Shown: one piece after another, positions 32,032 through 42,505 of the stretch
How positions within the stretch are numbered: position 1 is the stretch's first letter
Layout of the letters: each line of letters begins with the position of its first letter
Source of the DNA: Serpula lacrymans var. lacrymans S7.9
Taxonomy: Eukaryota; Basidiomycota; Agaricomycetes; Boletales; Serpulaceae
Direction: 5' to 3'
DNA: 64,000 bases
NCBI RefSeq assembly: GCF_000218685.1
Contig: NW_006763307.1
Location: forward strand, 1-64,000
Translations under genes and position numbers: made by a program
Notes under the pieces: generated by a model
Told to the model about the DNA's origin: nothing
Databases searched by the model: none
What the model saw: only the letters and a program-made list of their open reading frames with translations

Positions 32032-32653
32032 ATTCTTTTATCATTAAGAGCTGTATTGTGCAATGTATGTCCCCCCAGTTTGTTTGCCAGACCCAAACAG
32101 CTTTTACAAGAGACTTATAGCTCAAAATGACATAGGCAACATGCTGGTTGCCATCCCCAACATTCGTGATAAAGATGGGACTTTGATTCATCCTACTGAA
32201 TACCGTACTCATCTGAAGCATGGTGCAATAGTCTCGGTCAAAAAAAAAATTCACTTAATAGCTGTAATATTTTTTGAACCATGATGTTATTTGTTGTCTG
32301 ACTATATTATTGCCACAGGTGGGCCTTCAGTGGGAACCCTGAGAAGAGGGGTTCTTGAGCATATAATGTTATGCTTCAAAATTTACAAGTCTTACCTAGG
32401 TCAATCAGTGCTCAGAAGTCCATTTTCAATGGGGCTCCAAATGTTGGAGATGCCGAAGTTGAAGCTAGGGCACAAAAGATTAAGCAAAAGGGCAAGGGTA
32501 AGAGGTATGCCCAGGGAGAGCCAGAGGCAGGGTCATCTTCACCCACGGAAAAAGAGTGCATAGAACAATGAGTGGGAGATGTTGGATGCTGATCTGGAAC
32601 TCAATGATCTGTTCCAAATGCTGGATTTAGACGTTGTCGAGGCTCAAGAATGA
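32032..32653 (+). pseudogene. 3' part of an unnamed fungal gene, truncated by copia, frameshifted
   Basis: Blocks PPVCLPDPNSFYKRL, NIRDKDGTLIHP, then after a gap ISAQKSIFNGAPNVGDAEVE, KGKGKRYAQGEPEAG, and a tail WEMLDADLELNDLFQMLDLD ending TGA at 32651-32653. The last two are offset by one frame near 32570. The first part is duplicated at 1-275. The basic stretch followed by an acidic tail suggests a nuclear protein, but I do not recognise the function. Confidence 0.5.
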
Positions 32654-33272
32654 GCTAGCTAAAATTTTACCTGTATTGTAAAACAATTGCTTAGTGATCC
32701 TGTTTTCTTGGTCCAAAATACATTGCACGATGTTGTTATTGGTTTTTCTTACAGTCTGCACTATCTTCGGTTTCGGAGTCAGGGACTGGCGACTTGGCGC
32801 CGCTACGATTTATTAAACAGTGGTGACTCCATGGAGTGGTGGCTATGCTCCATGGAGAACAATGGCCGCTTTAGCAGAGACCGGGTTTATCCGGTTTTGT
32901 CAAGTTATGGAAGTATTAACTAAGAATATGAATGGTGTCCATCGGCATAGTGCTGTGAGCTCGTCATGTATGATAATGTCCAATGCAACTACCCGTAGCA
33001 CCGTGCGAAATCCGAATGTGGAGAGATTGAAACACCTACATAGCTTTCAGCCAAGAAAAACATTCAAACATCGACAGAACAACCTCAGAATTCTATAAAA
33101 ATCAAAGAAAAATAATACATTCGCTTCTACTAATAATATCAGCATTGAACCCTTTAGAGTTCTACGAGTCTTCCGCTGCCCCCGCTCACAGACCTCACCG
33201 CCCTGATACATGGTCAGGTCTAACTTCGTGGTATGACAACTACAACACCATAACACTATATACACCACACAA
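32654..33272. other. Edge of the transposon island; no gene
   Basis: Holds a fragment of the copia LTR (32820-32903) and otherwise short frames. The last repeat recognised in the window ends at 32903. The 3' flank of the phosphoglycerate mutase gene follows. Confidence 0.5.
32820..32903 (-). repeat. Copia LTR fragment
   Basis: 84 bp matching the first part of the LTR, ending on this strand with GGTTTATCCGGTTTTGTCA as at 4747 and 7189. The rest of the LTR is absent. Confidence 0.8.
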
Positions 33273-35807
33273 TCACGCAAGCAAAGAGCGACCAGTCATT
33301 TCTGGCCAGATATGAATCAGACACCGCACAGAAGATAAGAATGCAAAAAGTAAGAAATCGCTCACCTTCGGGTTGAGGAAGACCCTATAGACAAGCACAT
33401 TGTCAGAATGTTTTCTATCAACTGAATCACCAGAAAAGAGGAGTATTCACCATAATAGCAAGCACCGTAGGCGCTACATCTGCCAACGCACCCTCTTCCT
33501 CCTCTTCCTCCTGAGCCTTCTCCTTGATCCCTTTGTCCCCTTCTTCCTTGCCTTCTTCCTCTTTACCTCCCTCCTCCGCAAATTTAAGCCCCGTCCCGCC
33601 AACCATGATAAACGGTACTTTGTTCGTCGTGTGCGCCGTATGAGGTGCCCCAGTCTCCGCATTCAACATTTGCTCCGCGTTTCCATGGTCAGCTGTGATA
33701 AGCAGAACGTACCCCGTCTCTTTGCAAGCCGCCGCGATCGTACCCACGGCAGCATCTGTCTTGGTGATGGCTTTGACAGCCGCTTGATAGTCACCAGTGT
33801 GTCCGACCTGTCAAATACATCGAATGAATCGATGGCACAGGTTTGTTTTTCTTAGAAAATGACTGGGAAGCTAGAAGAGACTCACCATATCAGGTGGTGC
33901 AAAATTACACATGACAAACTCGTTTTCTCCATTCTTCAGAACCTCCGCAACCTTGTCTGCTACGTTTTGGACACTCATCCCAGGCTCGAGATCATATGTT
34001 GCGACTTTCGGAGAGGGGATCATGTGACGTTCCTCCAAGGGATACTGTTTCTCGACACCTCCATTGAAGAAGAACGTGACGTGTGCGTATTTTTCTGTCT
34101 CTGTTCACGTGAGTGCGGGGGTAGACAGGTAAGTTTAGGTATTGGTAGAGCAAAGGGAGAACTGAAGGGACAAACCAGCAATATGAGACTGCTTCACGCC
34201 CTGCTTTCCTAACCACTCTGCCAGGACGTTCGTCATAGCTTGTGGAGGGAAAGCTACAGTGAATGGGAACTCAGCGTTGTACCGCGACATCGTCGAGATG
34301 TGCTTCGCAGTGACAAAAGTACGGCGTTAGTTGCGAGCGAACGAGCGTGAAATGGGACATGACGTACAAGATCCTTGGGTATATCCAACTCTATCGGCGT
34401 GTCCAGCTTTCCAAGGAGCGTTGCGATCTCACGCATGCGGTCTGAGCGGTAGTTGAAGAAGAACAACGTGTCGCTTTCTGCGAAACAAGTATTAGCTACA
34501 CTAATTGACGAAGACATAATCAAAAAAAATGCACCTTTAATTCTGCCATCGTCTCCATTAACGATAATTGGTTTCAAGAATTCGTCCGTCTCATCCTTCT
34601 TATACCTCTCCTCAATCTTGTCAATCAGCCCCTCCTCCTTACTCAGCGCTTCACCCTCGCCCTTGATTAGTCCATCAACAGCGACCTTCACCCTCTCCCA
34701 CCTCTTATCCCTATCCATCGCATAGTACCTCCCCACCACTGTCGCAATCTGTCCGTAGCCCTCTTTGTCTATAAAGTCTTGGAGCTGATTTGCGTAGATG
34801 GTGGCGGAGCGGGGAGCAGTGTCACGCCCGTCGGCGAAGAAGTGGATGTAGGTGTGTGGAACCTCATTTTCTTTAGCCGTTTCGAGAAGGGCGAAGAGAT
34901 GGCTTATGTGTGAGTGGACACCGCCGTCGGAGATCTAGGCCACGGCAGGATGGAGGAAGATTGGTTTGTAAAAGTTGAAATTAAGATGAAATGGGAAGAG
35001 TGGCAGACGTCAAGAGATTGGATATTGCATGAGCGGGTCGACAGCATAAATAGCGATATGGAAGATAAAGTTTTGCGTCAGTATTAGTTTCATCCAATCC
35101 GTAAAACGGTGACAATCAAGGTTAGATATTAAGAAATAATGATAATAAAATATATTCAAACCACAATAATTGAATGAAGTCAAGCAGACCGAGTATGCTC
35201 ATAAGAGACATTAACAGAGAAGAGATACCAACTCACCAATCCAGCCAAGTGCAACCTCCCGTTACCTTCCTTGGCGCGTTTTATGCTCGCGAGAATCGTC
35301 TCATTTTTGTGAAATAGCCTCTTCTTGATCGCAACGTCGATTCTTACAATGTCTTGCCAGACAATACGCCCAGCGCCAATGTTGAGATGGCTTTAAAGCG
35401 GTTCAATATTCGGAGGCGAGCGCAGATTAGATAGACGAGTTTGTCTATTTTTCTTTATTGCCACCAGTGAGGAAAAGAAAGAAACACTTACCCAACTTCA
35501 GAGTTTCCCATGAGCCCTTCGCTCAAGCCTACAGCAACTCCATGAGCAGAGAGCGTTCTATACCCGCCCGAGCCGTCGCCATTCTGGTTTGTGCGGGAGA
35601 GTGTGTCCATGTGGGTTGTATCTGCAGTTTCGATGGCGTTTCCTTTGATGCCTTTAGAAGGTGCGATTCCCCAACCATCGTGCACGCTTTTTATACATGG
35701 GAGTAGTTGGAAAAGAAAGCCAGTTCGGTATCACATTGGCGACGATGAACAGAACGAAGGCATACTCACATTAAGCATACTTTATTCTTGACAGCGACTT
35801 CAGGCAT
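33273..35807 (-). CDS. 2,3-bisphosphoglycerate-independent phosphoglycerate mutase
   Basis: Interconverts 3- and 2-phosphoglycerate in glycolysis and gluconeogenesis in the cytosol, using two metal ions and a phosphoserine intermediate. Start [13 protein letters not shown] at 35807, then [27 protein letters not shown] (active-site Ser in MGNSEVG), later [41 protein letters not shown] and [11 protein letters not shown] (metal ligands). The C-terminus is joined over two introns, VAPTVLAIM / GLPQPE / EMTGRSLLA, with a 19-nt microexon at 33366-33384. A Glu/Lys-rich insert of about 30 residues ([16 protein letters not shown] onward) sits just before VAPTVLAIM, where most relatives have a short loop. 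All key motifs are present and the gene looks functional. Confidence 0.93.
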
Positions 35808-36578
35808 GTCTATCGATCAGAAAATTGTTGAGTTCAGTGAACTAGAGTGAAAATGAGCTCAGTCTTTGGGCAGAAGACTAGTGTATTAGGATGATTTATA
35901 CCTAGAGTGAAAATGAGCTAACCGTGGATGGATAAGATAACGATCAGATAATATCGACGCTCGCGGAGTTTATGCGCGTCGCCCCAATACGGACGTTCCT
36001 TCGTTTACGGCTGTTAGCCTGAACTTGCTTTTCCTTGAAATTGTACCTCCGTCCAAATCGAAGATGACAAAACCGTATGCAAGATGGCCGCTACCCTTTA
36101 TTCGAAACACTTGGATCTCTAATCTCTCGTAGGCGGTCCAAAAGATTTGAAGGAAGACATTCGTTCCCTCTCAATAGCTCAAACTCAACGATGCTAACAC
36201 CAGGTGCATACAAATATTGTCGTTTTATCTCCAGGACAGCCGTAAAAAAAAACCCGAGAAATTGATCATTGCATTCTCATTACCATCCTGGTCACATCAA
36301 TGCCACCACATCTTGCGATTCTTCACAGGCGATTTGTAGGACAGATCTGATATATGGATTGTTTCGTCTACTGTGAGCCTAAAACGAAGATGTCCCGGAT
36401 AATACTGGAGTGGCTGTCAGTCCTCCAAACATCATCGTGAATGTCAAAAAAAAACAGAAACTGGAACTAAGCTTGGCACGGTGGCAGTAGTAGTGACAGA
36501 AACTATGCAACGCCATCACATGATCTATCGATTTTGTTTTACGTTTGAAAACCAACCAGCTTCTTCTTGCCCCCCACA
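35808..36578. other. Divergent intergenic region between phosphoglycerate mutase and the NLR
   Basis: No coding signal. Serves as the upstream region of both genes. Two copies of CTAGAGTGAAAATGAGCT at about 35843 and 35902 form a short direct repeat. Confidence 0.5.
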
Positions 36579-39500
36579 ATGCCCTACTTTCAAAACTCAA
36601 GCAACGTCGATGCTAGTCACAGCGTTTTTAACGATATCGCAGGTGACCAACATAATTATACCACGAATGTTACCAATGTCTATCGTGCGACCTCAGCCGA
36701 AAATGAGGATGTTCTGTCGAGGTTGGATCCAGTCGACCGTTTTCGTCGTTACGTGCAACCTTGCATGGAAGGTACTCGGGAGGATGTTTTCAAAGAAGTC
36801 TACCAATGGCTAGATGATCCGACGGCGGATAGAAACATTCTTTGGATCAAAGGCAATCCTGGCGCAGGAAAATCCGCAATGGCATCGAGTTTGGTTTCTC
36901 AGCTAACCCAGGCGGGTCGGCTTGGTGGTTCCTTTTTCTTTCGCCAGGATGATGCCTCTTCTAGCGACCCGATCGCTCTATGGCGCACTGTGGCATACGA
37001 GCTTGCTCACTTCAACACTGACATTGCGTCTACCATCCTTCAGAATCTGAAGGACCGGCGAGCCGATCCAAAAAGGCCAGACATTCAAGATCATTTTAAT
37101 GCTCTTATCAAAGCACCTATAGTAGATTCTGAGCCTTATTTCACTATGCAGCAGGGACGCAGGTAAGACAGTGTTTCCTGTCAAAGCCGAAATATCAACT
37201 CAGGGCGTCACATAATAGACATCCGGTCATTGTCATTGATGCGTTAGACGAATGTGGCAACAAATCTCAGTACCCACAGCGCAAAGCTTTAATCGATACT
37301 CTTATCCAGTGGTCCAAACTTTCCAAGGCACTGAAGTTAATTATTACAAGCCGAGATGAACGTGTTCCGGAGTCTTTGCGTCAGACTTGTCAAGTAGTCG
37401 TGCTTCCCACTGGAGACCAAGTGACTGCTGCAGCGCTGGCCGACGTTCGCACATTCTTCGTCAATCGTTTCGATCAGCTAAAGATGGATTTCCCCTCTCT
37501 GGAGGCTACCGACTGGCCAGGACTGTCAGCTATCGAAAAGCTGACAACTCGCGCGGCAGGCCTATTCATTTGGGCGGAGACTGTTATGCGATTCATCGAA
37601 CAAGGTTTTCCAGAGGAACAGCTAGAGTCTATACTCTCCGGTGATTCTATGATAGTACGCGATCATATCAATGGTCTCTATCGTCAACTCGTTACTCATG
37701 CCTTAGGGAGCCTTCAAATGAATGAAGCGAGTAAAGCCGTGTTTCAGCCGCTACTTGGGGCGATCATTTTCTCAAAGACTCCCTTGCCACGCAAACATCT
37801 CAAACACTTTATCCTCTTATCTGTCAAGGAAAGCGCGATTGACCTGGTACTAGAAAGGTTAAAATCGGTAATCTCAACTGGTGATGACGGACTGGTTCGT
37901 ATTGGCCACTTGTCATTCGCAGAATTTCTCTTGCAGTCGGAATTATGTCCTGACCCACTTCGTATCGATCCTAGCACAAGAGGCAGTAAAAATCTGGACC
38001 TCCTGCGTGCATGCTTGAAGATTATGCATGATCCAGATCACGGTCTGAAATTCAATATCTGTGGACTGGAGACATCTTATATCCGCAATCGCGACGTCAA
38101 GGATATGTTCGAGCGCATCAGGAAGCATATAGGCTTACACCTGATCTATGCGTGTCGGTTTTGGCCAGATCATCTAATGGATGCCCTGGAGTGCATACCA
38201 GGCTGTGACTGGATTTTGTCGCTGCTTGCAACGCTTTTCAATACCCATTTTCTTCACTGGCTTGAAGTAATTAGCTTGGTTTACGATACATCAATCGCGT
38301 CAGTGCTACTTCGCAGCGTAACCCCACATCTTAGGGTAAGTCAATCTATTAGCCAACGTAGGATAGGTGGATAGGATTAATTCGCGGTCACCCACAGGTT
38401 GTCAGTGTGGATCTGGAAAAGTTTGCGCAAGATGCACGGCTATTCATCGTCAACTTCAATGATCCTATTTCGCAGAGCTTGCCTCACATTTACTTATCTG
38501 CTCTGCCTTTTGCACCTAGGGAATCTCTGGTATCTAGGATATATCTCCCCAGGTTTCATAAGTTGTTGTCTGTGGCTGGCAAGGAAAAGAAATGGCCGTC
38601 TGTTACAAGCGTCCTTTCAGGTCATACAGGCGCGGTCAGATCTGTTGCATTTTCGCCAGACGGAAGACTAGTGGCTTCAGGCTCTAATGACTATACAGTC
38701 GGGATATGGGATATATCTACTGGTCAGATGATTATGAGCCATTTGCGAGGCCACACCAATATGGTCAATACTGTTGCGTTTTCGCCAGATGGAAAGCGAT
38801 TGGCTTCGGGCTCTCATGATAAATCCCTCAGAATCTGGGATGTAGCCAACGGTGACATGGTGGTGGGACCGCTTTTTAGTCACATGGAAGGCATAACGAG
38901 TGTTGCGTTCTCGCCAGATGGCAAGCTGGTGGCATCTGGCTCTGATGACTACACCATTAGGGTATGGAATGCAACCTCCGCCCAGATGGTAATGCTGCCA
39001 TTGCAACATCGTCAATCTATCACTTCAGTTGTATTTTCACCGAATGGAAAGCTATTGGCTTCAAGCTGTTTTAATGGGACGGTGACAATATGGGATGCAA
39101 CCACTGGACAGATTGCCATACAACCAGATACGCAGCATTTATCAAGCATTAATTCTATTGCATTCTCACCAGACGGAAAGTGGATAGCATCGGGTTCTTC
39201 TGATAAAATAATCAGGATCTATGACGTATCCTCAGGCCAACTGGTAGCAGGTCCATTCCAAGGCCACACTATGTGGATCAGCTCTATTTCATTTTCGCCA
39301 GATGGAAGGCAGTTGGCTTCTGGCTCACGAGATCAAACAGTCAGGATTTGGGATGTAGCAAGTGGTCGGATGATAGGCAGCCCATTTCAAGGCCATAGTG
39401 CATGGGTCAGTTCTGTTGCATTTTCACCAGATGGGAAACAAGTAGTTTCTGGCTCCGGTGACAACACCATGAGGGTATGGGATGTAATGACTGTTGGCGA

Positions 39501-41092
39501 GACAGCGAAAAGCACAGCTCAGAAACATTATAAATGGGTCAATTCTATTGCATTCTCCCCAGATGGGAAGCACCTAGCCTCAGCCTCAGGTGATCAGACA
39601 ATCAGGATCTGGGATAAAGTTACTGGTCAGATTGTAAGGGGCCCATTGCAAGGACATACCAAACAAGTCAGCTCAGTTGCTTACTCGCCAAACGGAAAAT
39701 TACTGGCATCAGGGTCCCATGATGAAACCATCAGGATCTGGGATATAACTTCCGGCCAAATGGTAGCTGGCCCAATCCAAGCCCATACTGCCAGAATAAA
39801 CTGTGTGACATTCTCCCCAGATGGGAAAATAATAGCATCAAGCTCTGGTGATCAGGCAATCAAAATTTGGGATGTAGTAACTGTTCAGTTGGTGGCAGAT
39901 CCATTTCAGGGGCATACTGATGAGGTCAACAATATTTCATTTTCCCCTGATGGAAAGCAACTAGCATCCAGTTCTAATGACAAAACAATAATGATATGGG
40001 ACGTAGCCTCTGGCCAGATGGTGGGAGGCCCATTTCGAGGACATAGTCAATTGGTTAGTTCTGTATCATTCTCACCAAACGGAAAGCAGTTAGCTTCCTG
40101 TTCTGGTGATAAATCCATCAAGGTCTGGGATGTGGTCACCGGTGTAATTGTGGTAGACTTGCTTCATGCCCATACAAAAGCAGTTAGATCAGTGGTATTT
40201 TCACCAGACGGAAAGTGGCTGGCTTCCTGCTCAATGGATGACACACTCAAAATTTGGGATATAACCACCGGTAAAATGGCAGCAGGCCATGGCGCACTTC
40301 AAGGTCATACTGACATGGTCAACTGCGTTGCATTCTCGCCAGACGGAAAACATCTAGCTTCAGGATCCGATGACAGAACAGTCAGAATCTGGAATTGCCA
40401 GCTAATCGTCAGGCCGTACAACCAAGTGGAGTCACCGTCTTCTTCAGGCTGGGTGTCTTTTGCGGTCAGTCCTGAATTTCCTTTTGACCAAAATCTTTTG
40501 TACTGGGTGCCGCTTGTACACCGCCAAAATTGGTGCGACTTTCGTACTAGAAGGCTCATCGGCGCACCTGAGACACGTATTTCATATGACCGATTCGTCC
40601 ATGGTTCTAATTGGATGACATGTCAAGGTTAGTTAGTCCCTTTCAAAAGATTGATACACTCTTAGCTGATCATGACCCTTATTCGGGTGGTGGCGAAGTA
40701 GGTGGCGGCAGTTTAGAATCAAAACAAAATGACATATCTGTTCCAAATATCTCTGGTGAGTGAATGGATGAAGATCATTGTTATCTTAGCCTTGTCAGTT
40801 TACTGACCATCCATTGCTAGCGTTGAGCCTGGGAGCAGTACAGAGACTCGGACAGCCAGATTTTCGACACCGTGGATCTGTTACCGTTCGTGCTACACCA
40901 GTTTCACAGTACTCACCACTTCAGTTGCTGCAGCATCACTCCACGCCGTCCTCATCTGTAAGCGATGTAACGGTCGAAGCATCTCGAGGATCGTCTGCCA
41001 TACTTTCTCTGCGCTCTCCTGCACTGACACAGGAAGCTTCTGAATCTCGTAGTAGAACTGGGAAAGGTTTTAGGCCGTCTTTTTTACGCTAG
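36579..41092 (+). CDS. NACHT-WD40 NLR (STAND) protein with 14 WD40 repeats
   Basis: Intracellular receptor of the fungal NLR type, whose studied relatives (such as the HET-E/HET-D group of Podospora) act in non-self recognition. ATG is at 36579 (the upstream in-frame TTG is not a start). Exons 36579-37162, 37204-38335, 38398-40627, 40666-40755 and 40821-41092 keep one frame for about 1435 aa. A short N-terminal segment (NVDASHSVFNDIAGDQHN) is followed by NACHT with P-loop GNPGAGKSA and Walker B VIVIDALDEC plus IITSRDE, a helical region, and 14 repeats of about 43 residues (SVAFSPDGK, IWD), enough for two seven-bladed propellers. A Ser-rich tail follows if the 38-nt intron 40628-40665 is used; otherwise the protein stops at 40632. 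Intron 1 is only 41 nt, so short introns are normal here. No effector enzyme domain is visible. Confidence 0.9.
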
Positions 41093-42299
41093 AAATCCTC
41101 TATACTTGCTGTTGTACCTTCTTGCCGTGCCCAATGGTGCTTGTAGTAAATTTGATCTTGAAATTCCTCGAGCGAATGACAGACAAATTCAAATATCCCA
41201 TTGCAAGCCTGAGGTACATAAATGTGTAGCCGCATAAGGCTGCCAGTGAGTAAAGACAGTGAGATAACTGCCAGCGTTATGAGGAAAATTGCAATCCAAC
41301 AGCCATATGCCTTAGTTTTCTTTGCCGGTGGGAGCACACCCACGCTCGGTAAGAGATACCCTTACTTCAGTTAATTGGTCGTCGTTTTCATGTGTAAGTA
41401 ACAGTGTACCGGCTTGATAGGTGGTTGATTGAGACACTTTGGATGGAGGCGACTTGAACAGATTGACATGTATCGAGTGTGCGCTGTTGAGATAGTCCAA
41501 GAGAACAGGCCTCGATCGGAAAGATAGATTCAAAGGAGTAGAAGGTCCAGGAGAATCCGAGGCGGTGGTAGAAATCGAGGTATTGGCCACCCTATTATCG
41601 TCATCATCGGAATCGAGACACGGAAGTGGTCTTATAAACATGGTATCCTCGACGAGGTGTGTTGTGTTTCTTAGGAAAGGGACGTCCACAGATGTTTTGA
41701 GCATAGATCCAGGATGAACGACAAAACCGTTCTTTGTGGGCCTTGGATACGACTCAGGAGAGAAAAGGTATGCGTGGATGACTTGACCTGTCTGTACGAA
41801 ACGTGGGTGAGATACATCGGTAAATGATCGATGCAATGTTTTTTTAATCAGCGATGACCTTCACACTCACGACAAAAGATGTGCATGCGTATGACGGTAC
41901 GTAGACAAGTTTGGCTGAAACTAGATCAAAAATGAGCTGATCGACGCTTATGCTCTCGTCTTGAGGACTATCGAGGTCGCCAAACACGGTACTCAGATCC
42001 AACGGGTCGTCCGCATCCTCAGTGTCACCATCGGCAATACCAGGATATTCAAACAAAACCACAGACTGTAGACCAAAGTAATCGAGACGAAGAACACGTC
42101 GGCCATAGTTTAACCCAGAAGACAGGTCTTCAAAAATATGGGAGGTGAGAGCTGCCTTCCATAGGACACCTAGGGGCTGTTTGGATGATCGCAAGTTTGC
42201 ATTGCCGCTTGAGAACGAAGTTGTTGGTCCCTGGATAGCAGGCTGAAGAATACGTTTGAGAGATTCGGGCCAGCCGAGCGTTGATATGTTTGATGACAT
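41089..42299 (-). CDS. Unrecognised protein with one C-terminal-side membrane helix
   Basis: Start MSSNISTLGWPESLKRIL. Exon 1 ends at VPSYACTSFV, and an intron with donor GTGAGTGTG ends at CGTACAG. Exon 2 runs from TGQVIHAYLFSPESYP to DDQLTE. A 55-nt intron (GTAAGGG...ACTAAG) precedes AYGCWIAIFLITLAVISLSL, a clear membrane helix, and the end TTASIEDF. The AKLVYVPSY segment and following strand resemble the region before the helix in several fungal and prokaryotic membrane proteins of unknown role, but I cannot assign a family. Its stop overlaps the stop of the NLR in the palindrome CTAG. Mitochondrial or ER location is possible but not shown. Confidence 0.6.
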
Positions 42300-42505
42300 A
42301 GAGCGCGTATTAGAGATGCTGTAAGGTATTGGGGATGAAAGGAAGAGAAGAAGATCGTCGTTGGTGGTAAGAAGTGGATCGGGGTTTCAATGGTCTTTCG
42401 TGAATTCCCGAGCCGCTTGTCGAGTCGCACACTCTGGTATTTCCTTGCTTTAAGCAACTTGAACATACACATTCCGGATCCATCTATCCTAGTACAAAGG
42501 TTCTA

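Noticed and set aside
36567..36578. NLR start at 36567
   Set aside because: The codon is TTG; the first in-frame ATG is at 36579.
38407..40632. WD40 array as a CRISPR-like or satellite DNA repeat
   Set aside because: The 129-bp periodicity is the 43-residue WD40 coding repeat.
35807..41092. Functional gene cluster linking phosphoglycerate mutase and the NLR
   Set aside because: Divergent neighbours with unrelated roles; adjacency alone is not evidence.
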